Assembly: GCF_018448885.1 (NCBI RefSeq)
Contig: NZ_RCWB01000004.1
Coordinates: 62,001 to 126,000, forward strand
Length of the DNA stretch: 64,000 nucleotides
Reading direction: 5' to 3'
Origin: Photorhabdus caribbeanensis
Lineage (GTDB): Bacteria > Pseudomonadota > Gammaproteobacteria > Enterobacterales > Enterobacteriaceae
Notes under the pieces: generated by a model
The model's database searches: none
What the model was told of the DNA's origin: nothing
The model's input: only the letters and a program-made list of their open reading frames with translations
Program-made: the position numbers and the translations under genes
In this document: positions 44,301-52,020 of the stretch, in pieces
Position numbering within the stretch: the first letter of the stretch is position 1
Layout of the letters: every line of letters begins with the position of its first letter

Positions 44301-45853
44301 TTATTGGCAAAAGCGGATAAATTTTCAGCGCTTTGTGACGTTAGCGTCAAGGCTAAACGCCAGGGTAATGAAAGATCACGCCCCTGTAATGCGGTCCAGG
44401 CCAAATCTGTATGATGCTCTGATGCATCACTGAGTGCAGCCGCATAACGTTGTGCCAATTGACGTAATGAAGATTCAGAAGCCGCAGAGAGCAATAAAGG
44501 CGAGGTTTGCGCATGATGGATACGGTGACAACGTAACTCTTCCGGCAATGATTGCACGATAACATGACAGTTGGTGCCGCCAATACCGAATGAAGAGACG
44601 CCAGCAGTTCGTAATGCTTGTGTCCAGCGCCGTCCTTGCGTTGCCAACCTGAATGGACTTTGTTCCAACCGTAACGCCGGGTTGGGTTGCTGAACATTGA
44701 TCGTCGGTGGAATATAACCATGCCAAACAGACAGAACCGCTTTAATCAAGCTGGCAATGCCGGCGGCTGTATCAAGATGGCCCATATTGCTTTTCACAGA
44801 GCCAAGATAACAAGGCGGCGCCGCCACACTACGGTCAGAAAATATACTGCGTAGCGCGTCAACTTCTATCGGATCGCCAAGAGGCGTTCCTGTACCATGT
44901 GCTTCAATCATGCCAACATCATCAATACTGACATCGGCCAGTTGGAGTGCTTCGATAATAACGTTGCGCTGACCGTTGACCGAAGGGGCGGTAAAGCCAA
45001 CTTTCTCATTGCCATCATTATTAATTGCACTGCCACGTAACACAGCCATGATGGGATCGCCATCGCGCAGAGCATCATTCAAGCGTTTTAGCGTGACAAC
45101 ACCAACGCCATTGCCGCCATAAGTGCCATTTGCCTGACTATCAAAAGGGCGGCAACGTCCATCAGGGGAGAAGATCATTCCCGGCTGATACAAGTAACCG
45201 CTTTCTTGCGGGAAAGAAACCGCCACACCACCGGCCAATGCCATGTCACACTCACCGGCACGCAGGTTTTCACAAGCCATATGCACAGCAACCAGTGAAC
45301 TTGAACACGCTGTTTGTACCGTCAGCGCCGGGCCTTTTAGGTTTAATTTATACGCGGTACGTGTTGCAAGATAATCTTTATCGTTGCTGATTAATGCTTG
45401 AAGCCCTTTAACTTTGCCAACATCGGTCATGGAAAATTGTGACCATGAAGGCCAAGTACTAACCCGGCTGCTACCAAAAACACCGGTTTTCAGGGGAACA
45501 TGACGTGGCGCATAACCGGCATGTTCAAGAGCATGCCAGGCGGTCTGGAGAAAAAGACGCTGTTGAGGGTCCAGCATCTCCGCTTCCTGACGTGAATAAC
45601 CAAATAGCGAGGCGTCAAACTGTTCCGCCTTCTCTAATATGGCTGCCCGATTGACAAAATTTTCACTCTCAATAACTTCAGGAGGAATACCTGCATCTAA
45701 TAATGTTTGACGGGAAAGTGGAACAGTACACTCAACGCCGTGTTGCAGGTTATGCCAGAAAGCATCGCTATCTGGCGCCCGAGGAAAGCGGCAGGCAAGG
45801 CCAATCACTGCGATAGGATCGCAATTATCGTAGTGAGGCGTTAAATCGGTCAT
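35396..45853 (-). CDS. irp1: HMWP1-like hybrid PKS/NRPS with extra cysteine module
   Basis: A 3485-residue megasynthase. Domains from the N-terminus: KS (C183, H319, H359), AT (GHSVGE, S626), a 300-residue linker without a recognisable methyltransferase, KR (TGGMGGIG 1225-1232, Y1366, N1370), ACP (S1516), Cy3 (D1717, D1722, S1725), PCP (S2103), a second Cy (D2296, D2301, but G2304 where Ser is usual), A (TSGSTGKPKG, K3108), PCP (S3165) and TE (S3292, D3319, H3452). The A-domain pocket reads D-L-Y-N-L-S-L-I-W-K, a cysteine code. Yersinia HMWP1 (3163 residues) has two MT domains and no A domain, so this enzyme is rearranged: methylation lost, one Cy-A-PCP module gained. It extends the HMWP2 product with malonate and, by prediction, two cysteine units. 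Overlaps the HMWP2 stop by one base. Confidence 0.92.
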   Translation of the reverse strand: MTDLTPHYDNCDPIAVIGLACRFPRAPDSDAFWHNLQHGVECTVPLSRQTLLDAGIPPEVIESENFVNRAAILEKAEQFDASLFGYSRQEAEMLDPQQRLFLQTAWHALEHAGYAPRHVPLKTGVFGSSRVSTWPSWSQFSMTDVGKVKGLQALISNDKDYLATRTAYKLNLKGPALTVQTACSSSLVAVHMACENLRAGECDMALAGGVAVSFPQESGYLYQPGMIFSPDGRCRPFDSQANGTYGGNGVGVVTLKRLNDALRDGDPIMAVLRGSAINNDGNEKVGFTAPSVNGQRNVIIEALQLADVSIDDVGMIEAHGTGTPLGDPIEVDALRSIFSDRSVAAPPCYLGSVKSNMGHLDTAAGIASLIKAVLSVWHGYIPPTINVQQPNPALRLEQSPFRLATQGRRWTQALRTAGVSSFGIGGTNCHVIVQSLPEELRCHRIHHAQTSPLLLSAASESSLRQLAQRYAAALSDASEHHTDLAWTALQGRDLSLPWRLALTLTSQSAENLSAFANKNPTRNIFSGQVNSESKQLWQFSGQGCQWSGMGKAMYAFSAVFSAMLDRCCAACASELALPLKAVMFGEHDAALAATEYAQPAIVAHQIALAAHWLALGLKPDYVLGHSVGEFAAAVVAGIFTPEQVMPLVAIRGKLMQSCSQGGTMLAVFANEEDVFPFVHSLALDLAACNGPQHWVWAGTETEIAALAQRLEQQQIRCQRLNVACAAHSAMLDGVLAAFSLRCSQLQPALGEIPLISTLTANIATAEQLASPDYWRNHMRQTVRYYPAVEFARRQGVALFMEMGADAQLTGIGRRVSLPQESWIAGVQRQSSPETAQQTALMQLYCAGVHLDWPHLFSPTGEKCHAPLYPFDEQHYRFPVAKSVQTTTHINAGLDVNALLDPAIEQNPDAATLRVLYTDALVYQCHGRDAEQGFGAIDTIRAGRLQPCWRPLLEQLLTYCVQQGYYREVSGPMASKMYRPDRPLPYGKRRLLESHLLTAFPALIYAGERLFALLSDRCDLPRQFVSTPTATNSWLPAPQPCPDTHYALHWSTINIIDNPRSSTAYTLRSSTANDEMVNHWRRAGIGLQPESENILLLLTGSDVLELCNQVITELKRDEATSLTVVTCCAQPETTLSPENINPAQYAVWALLRVAVEEYPYRRIQAIDIADINDADALSLALGYLSERNRWLRVRGNQVSVPVLQRQSLLLSQQSMSISHQGWHIVTGGMGGIGQISIRWLLAQGARKIAVFARRQHADWDAFVQALSLNAECEIRWIKVDVTDTPALLNAVQTLAQEDGIAGAIHAAGIADHTRLAEIESRRLSQVLSVKALSASVLQAALKQHNAHYLLLHASAASMLGAQGQSAYAVANAYLESLALTAPNPLMVKALVWGVWGGVGMARDQRLVEKLAQDGMLPFSVNEGIWHFNQSLRTTSPCYLAMRLGEHHPDISRRLQPDTDHSHPVATPAHSHSVDNTLYQDSEERLNWLRQRVAALLRLEQPERLESQQDLLQFGLDSLLFLELNAVIHQQFGVRLTAELAYQNITLAGLNRLIGDALSEQPVTCSQPEIIIDRAQRYAPFPLTPIQHAYWIGRTQAIDFGGVACHVLFEWDMTLGSFDMDRFDIPRFEKAWNALIQRHGMLRMVVDEDGQQRILPETPWYALSQDDLRMLDETACQQALVQRRHTLSYQVPPAEQWPLFEVSVSLLPNARCRLHMNLDLLQFDVQSFRIMMDDLQRAYHQQPLMPQVFTFRDYVMAEQAQRASKEWRASWAYWQEQLPSLPPAPRLPLNPQLPQRSQPQFTTYEGRLAQSDWQMLKQCWQQWGVTPSAGLLTLFAHTLEWYSRHPLFTLNLTFFNRQPFHPEVQDLIGDFTSVMLMDFDLRKTTSLRASMEKTQALLWQRLSHNYVNGVEVLRELGRQQNGEAHSRQPLTPVVFTSMLGMAQEGVAIKQSITQLLGDPVFVLSQTPQVWLDHQVMEVDGDLLFNWYCMDDVLAPGVIEALFAAYNALLVQICRQPDYIEHYDLHIPPSGHARYDFLHIQQQEQLPLIVTAKEHMAQSSTTETAQSETADEQLHEIEQQVIALWCSLLSQPIQRHSDFFQSGGDSLIATRMVVQLRRQGYEQANLQQLFEHPKLSEFCRTLRTIETVETTPATQAVPLETKPTSEQTLPLTALQYAYWLGESQLFQFGNGIAHFYAELAINDLDLPRFTTAWNRVINHHEQLRGYVKDGQYHILPEVPCYTPTVIDCRHMMPTQRETKLADARDTLRIKGIPSDNWPLFDLTLYHTDDRTHLLHLTIDLVATDGKGLMLILGDLQRGYLEPNWQPEPLVVTISDYIQALENEKTGKAWQQSRQYWLNRLPYLPDAPLLPLKDHQSQALNQKCLEGYISPQQWQRLQQRAAEYRASPSQVMLTLFTHVLAAWSNSEHFTINVLHSNRLLMLQYCDTLVGNLSTTSLLEVDLRHITGFSDAVSQIQKQWLADLQHALFDGQLVLREKNQRHHNLNAGMPIVFSDTTNMPGQRPSGLGTLNLFGAQTPHVYLDCILISNSDSGVTIQWVILPQLFQPQVAENMFAHYQASVAALLEPDYQWSAPLPEWLPANDRILCQNSNATKEVFPPHTLCSLIEQAVNRYPQRTAVVDTYRQIDYHTLWSQSLTLAVHLQAQENQHSSLIGVVMEKGWEQIVAVIAVLLAGRAYLPIDASYPQQRIHQLLASGQVDTVLTQPKFAQQISWPDGIQVISLDELLLNRSPKNTAEQRLSVCPEDLAYVIFTSGSTGKPKGVMIDHQGAVNTILDINQRITLNELDTVLAISELTFDLSVYDLFGTLSCGAKLVIPSPGDSRQPDKLLAWLQQESVTVWNSVPAFVQLLEEYAKDYPHSLDSLRWVLMSGDWIPTNLPERLFAIHPALNLLSLGGATEASIWSIAYPIAQVDPNWRSIPYGKPLANQTFYVLNATLSPCPVWVTGELYIGGQGLALGYWADLEKTAQAFITHPQTGERLYRTGDLGRWRPDGNIEFLGRNDHQIKVRGYRIELGEIEHRLCEHPDIQQALAFACTTSTGALQLVAGVRLSDDAPLSTELLPVLPHWLQQTLPAWMCPQRFIILNAIPVSDNGKIDRSALVALVEETTQDINPTSVALSVTEQAVLDLWQSVLAQQAINVHESFFTLGGDSLAAVRLMVKINQTFNRQYPLSLLQAYDTVHALAEFIEHQPESPCQGVILNKGSIEQPTLFIVHPIGGHLLGYRHLAANFGDQRMIGLAFSPDNLNTDTPSVAVLAADYISQIRAFQPQGPYALAGWSFGGLVAYEMAHQLRTMGERVSQCILIDSFAPNVRTDLTLNETFCHRHFLLDLQGQFPGLTLDNHVIAADTKTFLNAMHDALPQSAQIDSSLTTLYDVWRYNLNALLDYRPPQTSQPFWLIRAAQALPDFMDYLDPTTIASIDLGWQAFGPVHVTQLAGDHYTLFQHEHVGSLITCMKDILNSVSTTNLVKENI

Positions 45854-48800
45854 TATGCAGCTCCTTTGTGACGTTTTTCCCGTTGTTGCCGACGCTTTTG
45901 TTGTTGACGCTGACGAGGAGTAATCGACTGGCGATTTCCGTCGTGAAAATCCTTCCGGCAGCGCAAACTGAGTGCCTCTGGTGTTGGATAAGCAAATAAA
46001 TCAGTCACGGCAAGATGATGAAAACCCGCATGTTGTAACTTGCTATGCAATTGAATGAGTTGTAGTGAGCTAGCTCCTGCCTCAAAAAAGTTTTGTTGTG
46101 CGTTAATAGAATGATCTGTTACGGATAAGAACAGACGTTGAATTTCGCTGCATATTTGTGGGTCATATCCCTCTGAACGCAATGATGGCGCAATAGCAAC
46201 AGCAGTATTTTCAACCATCACGGATTGCTGACGCGGCATCAATTGCTCCAGTGCTGCGTGCCAACTTTCTGGTTGTGTCGCAAGGGTACGTAATAGCGTC
46301 GTGTAGCTATTGAACATGTTTTGTAATTGACGAGGTTCAAACAATTCTTCGACAGCATCCCAATTTAGGCAAAGTTCATTATCAGATTCATAAACTTGAT
46401 GATCCAACCAGATTTGTGGCGTTTGCGAAATACCCCAAACGGGTTTCATCCACGAGGAATGTGAAAGGAATTGCCCTTGGCGTGTCCCCAACGCACTGGT
46501 GAAAACAACCGGCATAATGGCAATATCAGGGCCGCGGCTCTGTGCCAATTCACGCATCACTCTGATTGCTGAAATGTGACGGTGATCCAGATTCTGCCAT
46601 AGCTGTTGTTGCAATCTACGGGCGCTTGATAACCAATTTTTCTCCGGATGCCAGGCTAATAATGACAGAGAAGTGAAATCACCCAGAATGTCATTAATAT
46701 CTTCATGCCAGTGCGGACGATCAAAAAGGGTAAGGTTGAGCGTTAGCTCCGGTTTAGTACTGAATGCAGAAAGAACCGCTGCATAAGCCGCAATTAATAG
46801 CGCGGAAGGCGTTATCTGATAGGGAGCCGCATGTTGTTTTAACTGACTCCATTCATATGCAGATAACCGATCGCTATAGCGCACAAAACGTGGCGATTGA
46901 ACACTTTCCGGGGCAATACGCAGTGGCAATTGTGGCGCCAGTGGTAATGTTTTCACTTGCTCCTGCCAATATTGCAGCGAACTCTGATGTGCTGGCGCCT
47001 GTTGCTGGCGTAGTACACAATCCCTGAATGTCACTTTTAATGGCGGCAATTCATGTTGTTCGTCAAGATAAAGCTGTTCTAACTCGGCCAGCAATATCTG
47101 CATGCTCAACCCGTCTAATAGCAGATTATCCAGACTGACAAATAGCCGGGAGACAATCCCATCGTCTTGCGCAAGCTGGAAATCGAACACCGGCCAGCTA
47201 CTGGCATCTAATACCTGATGTGAAAGCTGTTCACGTAACGTATCTGCCTGCGTAATATTGGCGAATTGATGTTGTTTGGCGGAAAATAGCGGGACATTTT
47301 CTAATACCTTCTGCTGGCCATTGACAACCACGGTTCTCAGCATTGGATGACGCTGGATCAGGCGATTTAACACCCGATTTAAACGTTGAACATCTAACCG
47401 CTCTATCTGGTATTCAATAAAGAAATGCGCCCCAACGCCACTTAAAGTGAACCCCGGATGGCGTCCGACCAAGTAAGCCTGTTGAACTTCCGTGAGTGGG
47501 AAAGGGTGGTATTCGTTTTGCTCTTTCGACAAAGCACACGCTGGTGATGAAATTTTAGCCAAAGGAACCAATGTCGCCGCAAAGGCAGCCAATTGTGGGT
47601 TACGGAAAAGATAACCCAGTTCACCTTTGAAACCTTGTTGTGTCAGTTCACCAACCAAACGTGTAGCCAGAAGACTGTCTCCACCAAGTTGGAAAAAGTC
47701 ACTGTCACGGCTCAGTTGCTCGGTATTGAGCAAGCGTTGCCAAATGCCAGCAACAATTTGTTCCACCGCACTCAACAAAGTCATTTCATTCTGGCGTGGC
47801 GCTGTCTCCGTTTTTGTCGCGGACTGTAGTTCTTGCAACAATGCATTACGATCAATTTTGCCGTTAGGCGTCAGTGGCAGGCGAGGAATGATGTGTAAAC
47901 GCTGTGGAATCATATATCCCGGCAGATGTTGTGCCAGCACAGCCTTAATTTTTTCCCGATCAGGAATAGTTACACCGTCACTTGCCTGCATCAATAACAC
48001 ACTAAAGTTACCGATAGTAATTGGCATTTCAGCCTGTAGTGGTAATAGTTGTAGTAATAGCGATAACCACTGTGACGCAGAGCGTAATTGAATACCTTGA
48101 GGTGAAAGCAATTCAGTCGTAATCAGGGAGAGAGACGATGCCTGTCGCAACTCCATTGCCAATATCAACGCGCCAGGTTGAGCAAGCGGCACCAATTCCT
48201 TGACACAACGTACGGGATCTTTTTCCCGGTGTAATACGTTATTCAACAGAATAATATCAGCCTGATGTTGCAGCGATTCAGGAAGTTGTTCAGGCCAATT
48301 CTGTTCAGACCAATATTGTACCGATGCATGAGCATAACCGCTCAACCGTGTCTGCGCCTGATTAACCAGTGCTTGAGAACGTTCAAAACCGAGATAACAG
48401 AGGTGCTGATCAGTAATATGCTCTGCCAGCCACTGCGCACAGAGACCGCTACGAGCATCAAACTCCATCAAAGTCACAGGGCGTTGTAATCGCTGAGAGA
48501 GGATAGTAATTACCTGTTGTAATCCTGCCAACCATTGCCGGGTTTCTGGCAACACAAACAATTGTTGTTCCGGCGCGAATTGCGGATCGTCAAGTAATGC
48601 GATTGCCGTCTGTTGACCAGTAAGAACATCCCGTAGCACAGTATGCCAACGCTCTGGGATGCATATCGCCTCACTATTGGATGTAGCAGATAACCATCCG
48701 GCCTGATATACATGCTGTGTAGACTCAACCAATACTTTGCATTGGCAAAGGTATGCCAACATACGGCCAAACCAGTCATGGTATTCCGGTTGGGGCTGAT

Positions 48801-51800
48801 AGCGCTGCAAGCAATCCGCCAGTGATTGTGGTGAAGTAAAGGTAATACCGTGACGAGAAAGATGTTCCAGCAGGAATATTGCAACTTGAGGTTCACTGCT
48901 ATCTACGGTTATTACATGCATTGCGGGGAACAGCTCGCGATAGCCAACGGGTAACTGTGGCGCACGATTTACCCGTTGGCATAAAGCATCGCCTTCCAAC
49001 TCAAGGAACGCCACCAGAGACTTCTCTTTTTCACCACTGGCTAATGCAACCCCTTTACTAATTCCAGTTAGTTGATTAAGGGCTGCATCAATTTCCCCCA
49101 ACTCAATTCGATAACCACCAATTTTTACCTGGCTATCACGACGTCCCAGAAATTCAAGCCAGCCTTCAGGATGGTAACAACCCAGATCACCGGTGCGGTA
49201 CCAGCGCTCCCCTTGATCGACAACAAATTGCGCAGAAGTGCGTTCTTCATCATTAAAGTAGCCTAATGCAACACCTGCGCCGCCAATCCAAAGCTCACCG
49301 ACAACCCAATCAGGGCAATCACGGCCATCTTCGCCTACCACACGATAACGCTGGTTAGCCAAGGGATAACCATACGGAATAGAGCGCCACTGTGCTGCAA
49401 CTTCTCTGACGATATATTCGTTTGACCAAATAGCCGCTTCTGTCGCACCGCCCATTGCACTCAAAACACCATCAGGATTGAATGCATGATAACGTTCAGG
49501 CAGCGACAACCCGATCCAATCCCCAGATAACATCACGGTACGAAGCGCTTTCGGCGTATCCACCTCTATCCCTTCGCAATAGGTCAGCAACATATCGAAC
49601 AGTGCAGGCACACTATTCCACAACGTCACATTATGACGGGCGATCAACATTTCCCAGGTTGATGGGTCACGACGCTGTGTTTCATTGATTAATACCAGCG
49701 CGCCTCCCGCAGTGAGGATACCGAAAATGTCATAAACGGAGAGGTCGAAATGTAGGGCAGAGAGCGCCAACAGCCGGTCACTGCTTTGAACCTGATGACG
49801 GCGGTTAATATCCAAACAGGTATTCAGTGCGCTTTGGTGGCTAATAACCACCCCTTTGGGAATACCGGTTGAACCAGAGGTATAGATGATATAAGCCGGA
49901 TCAGTAACCGCACGCTTAACCCTATTTGTCAAAGGCAGACATTGCTCATCCTGATGCCAAGAAACACAGTGCACATCTTGTAACCAGCCATCAGGTTGTT
50001 GTTCAGGATCAATAATAACGACACAAATTCCAGCACTTTCACAGATAGCGCGACGCCGGTTTACCGGCTGATCAACGGGAACTGGGACATAAATACCACC
50101 AGCATAAAGTATCGCCAATGCTGCGACGATTTGTCCGACGCCTTTTTCCATGCTGATGGCAACCCGATCCCCCGGTATAACCGACATTTTTTGCAACACG
50201 GCCGCCAGCCGACGGGCTGCCAAACTTAACTCACCATAACTAATTTCTTTATTATTAGTGACTAAAGCAACAATATTTGGTGTACGTTCTGCCTGTAAAA
50301 ACACCCCTTCATGCAGCAGAGTACTTGGCAGAGGTTCAGTTGAGTCATTGATTTGATGCCGCAGTTGGTATTGCGATTCAGGCATCAGATCAGGTAGTTC
50401 TTCACGCCACTGCGTGGCGTTTTCCGTCAAATTTTCAATGAGACCCTGATAGGCGGTAAATAAGGTATCCATTAACCCATCGGGAAAGAGTTCGTCGTTA
50501 CTATCCCACTGAATGTTCAGCGTGTTCTCGTGTTCAAATGCAACGAAATCCAGCCATACCTGCGGAGTTTGTGATATTCCCCAACCCGGTTTCCCCAGAA
50601 CATCACGGGTATTTTCACCATATAAAGGTCGGCTTAGATTGCTGGTAAACACAATTGGCGCGCCATATGGATGACTGCCGCGTTTTTTAAGTTCACGTAA
50701 AACTTCTACCCCAGACCAATGGCGGTGTTCATAAGCTTCAGCAAATGTTGCCTGAGCGTCTTGAGCCAGTTGGCAGAATGGCAAATTATCAGCGGGAATA
50801 TCTAATAGCAGAATATTAGTAAAATCAGCCAGCAAGCTATTAACTGCGGGGTGCAACGGTGCTCTATCGAACAACGTTAGGTTAAACAACAGACGAGGGG
50901 CATGATTCCAACGACACAATAAACCGGCAAATGCGGTCGCTAATGCCATCGTTGGCGTAACACCATTTTGTTGAGCAAGTTGTTTAAAACGTTGCCAATG
51001 TTCAGGGGCCAAGCGGAAACATCTGCGCTGAATGCGGACGTTTTTTATTAGCGAAGGTTCTTTAGCCAGTGGAAGTTGCGGAGCAGGGGGAAGGGTATCT
51101 AACCGATTAAGCCAAAATATTTCTGCTTCTTGTCGAGCCTGCTTAAATTGAGCCTGATATTGCGTCAAATAGCGGCAAAAATCGTAGTCAGAAGGAATAA
51201 CAGGCAGGTTGCATTTGACAATTAATGCCGCCAGTTCGGTAAAGAACAAGCTAAAACTAGCGGCATCCATGATCAGCAAATCAATATTAGCGTGTAACCG
51301 GTGCTGATTCTCACCAAACAGACTTAGCTGAATATCGAACGTTTCCCCTTGTTCAACCCGTAATACCCGATGGCTTAGCTGTTCGCGGATATTATTCAGC
51401 GCTTGTTGCTGTTTGTCCGCTGTCAAACTGCGCAGGTTATGGACCGTTAATTTTTTCCAATAAGCGTCGGTCATGCCTTGCTGGCGACCATCTGGTAAAA
51501 ACCGTACTCGTAACATCGGATGTCGCTGAATCAACCGATGAATTGCCGCTTCCAGTTGTTCAGGTTCCAGCCCGCTACCGTCAAATTCTTGATATAAATG
51601 GCAACCTACTCCCCCCAACGTCTGTTCTGGCGAACGCCCAACAAAATAAGCATGTTGTACCGCGGTCAACGGGAACGGACGAGTATCTGCAATCAATGGC
51701 TGCGCATCATCAGGCTTAGAAGTTGTATGAGTGACAGGTGCATGACGTTGTAAAAGCTGGCTCCAGGCATGCAGTGTGGGGTTTTGATACAGTTCACGCA

Positions 51801-51972
51801 GGGTGACGCGATATCCGTGACGCCTCAACTGGTTTAACAATGCCATCATTTGCATTGAGTCCAACCCTCTGCGAATTAAATCGTCGTTATCATCCACCAG
51901 TATATTTTTCTGATTAAGAAAGCCAGATATGATCTGACGCAATGAGTCTGGAGAGACAAGATCCGTGTGCAT
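45853..51972 (-). CDS. irp2: HMWP2-like NRPS
   Basis: A 2039-residue NRPS with HMWP2 architecture and almost identical length (2035 in Yersinia): ArCP (S39 in RRGLDSM), Cy1 (D231, D236, S239), A (TSGSTGIPKG near 698-707, YRTGDL) interrupted at residues about 1010-1330 by a degenerate methyltransferase-like domain, then A10 with K1372 region NGKIDR, PCP1 (S1433), Cy2 (D1615, D1620, S1623) and PCP2 (S1969). The A-domain pocket reads D-L-Y-N-M-S-M-I-W-K, cysteine-type. The inserted domain has VLHREKD but a poor SAM loop (EFDARSGL), consistent with the epimerase-like role proposed for the yersiniabactin/pyochelin counterpart. Expected product is hydroxyphenyl-bis-thiazoline on PCP2. The C-terminus is a very basic 20-residue tail, a likely docking region. 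Confidence 0.93.
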   Translation of the reverse strand: MHTDLVSPDSLRQIISGFLNQKNILVDDNDDLIRRGLDSMQMMALLNQLRRHGYRVTLRELYQNPTLHAWSQLLQRHAPVTHTTSKPDDAQPLIADTRPFPLTAVQHAYFVGRSPEQTLGGVGCHLYQEFDGSGLEPEQLEAAIHRLIQRHPMLRVRFLPDGRQQGMTDAYWKKLTVHNLRSLTADKQQQALNNIREQLSHRVLRVEQGETFDIQLSLFGENQHRLHANIDLLIMDAASFSLFFTELAALIVKCNLPVIPSDYDFCRYLTQYQAQFKQARQEAEIFWLNRLDTLPPAPQLPLAKEPSLIKNVRIQRRCFRLAPEHWQRFKQLAQQNGVTPTMALATAFAGLLCRWNHAPRLLFNLTLFDRAPLHPAVNSLLADFTNILLLDIPADNLPFCQLAQDAQATFAEAYEHRHWSGVEVLRELKKRGSHPYGAPIVFTSNLSRPLYGENTRDVLGKPGWGISQTPQVWLDFVAFEHENTLNIQWDSNDELFPDGLMDTLFTAYQGLIENLTENATQWREELPDLMPESQYQLRHQINDSTEPLPSTLLHEGVFLQAERTPNIVALVTNNKEISYGELSLAARRLAAVLQKMSVIPGDRVAISMEKGVGQIVAALAILYAGGIYVPVPVDQPVNRRRAICESAGICVVIIDPEQQPDGWLQDVHCVSWHQDEQCLPLTNRVKRAVTDPAYIIYTSGSTGIPKGVVISHQSALNTCLDINRRHQVQSSDRLLALSALHFDLSVYDIFGILTAGGALVLINETQRRDPSTWEMLIARHNVTLWNSVPALFDMLLTYCEGIEVDTPKALRTVMLSGDWIGLSLPERYHAFNPDGVLSAMGGATEAAIWSNEYIVREVAAQWRSIPYGYPLANQRYRVVGEDGRDCPDWVVGELWIGGAGVALGYFNDEERTSAQFVVDQGERWYRTGDLGCYHPEGWLEFLGRRDSQVKIGGYRIELGEIDAALNQLTGISKGVALASGEKEKSLVAFLELEGDALCQRVNRAPQLPVGYRELFPAMHVITVDSSEPQVAIFLLEHLSRHGITFTSPQSLADCLQRYQPQPEYHDWFGRMLAYLCQCKVLVESTQHVYQAGWLSATSNSEAICIPERWHTVLRDVLTGQQTAIALLDDPQFAPEQQLFVLPETRQWLAGLQQVITILSQRLQRPVTLMEFDARSGLCAQWLAEHITDQHLCYLGFERSQALVNQAQTRLSGYAHASVQYWSEQNWPEQLPESLQHQADIILLNNVLHREKDPVRCVKELVPLAQPGALILAMELRQASSLSLITTELLSPQGIQLRSASQWLSLLLQLLPLQAEMPITIGNFSVLLMQASDGVTIPDREKIKAVLAQHLPGYMIPQRLHIIPRLPLTPNGKIDRNALLQELQSATKTETAPRQNEMTLLSAVEQIVAGIWQRLLNTEQLSRDSDFFQLGGDSLLATRLVGELTQQGFKGELGYLFRNPQLAAFAATLVPLAKISSPACALSKEQNEYHPFPLTEVQQAYLVGRHPGFTLSGVGAHFFIEYQIERLDVQRLNRVLNRLIQRHPMLRTVVVNGQQKVLENVPLFSAKQHQFANITQADTLREQLSHQVLDASSWPVFDFQLAQDDGIVSRLFVSLDNLLLDGLSMQILLAELEQLYLDEQHELPPLKVTFRDCVLRQQQAPAHQSSLQYWQEQVKTLPLAPQLPLRIAPESVQSPRFVRYSDRLSAYEWSQLKQHAAPYQITPSALLIAAYAAVLSAFSTKPELTLNLTLFDRPHWHEDINDILGDFTSLSLLAWHPEKNWLSSARRLQQQLWQNLDHRHISAIRVMRELAQSRGPDIAIMPVVFTSALGTRQGQFLSHSSWMKPVWGISQTPQIWLDHQVYESDNELCLNWDAVEELFEPRQLQNMFNSYTTLLRTLATQPESWHAALEQLMPRQQSVMVENTAVAIAPSLRSEGYDPQICSEIQRLFLSVTDHSINAQQNFFEAGASSLQLIQLHSKLQHAGFHHLAVTDLFAYPTPEALSLRCRKDFHDGNRQSITPRQRQQQKRRQQREKRHKGAA

Positions 51973-52020
51973 GAAGATATCCTATTAAATAATGACGGTT
52001 ACGAAACGGTGGGTTACACC

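Noticed and set aside
35851-51255. Many short frames inside the two megasynthase genes on either strand
   Set aside because: All are inside conserved NRPS/PKS domains; no motifs or ribosome sites.
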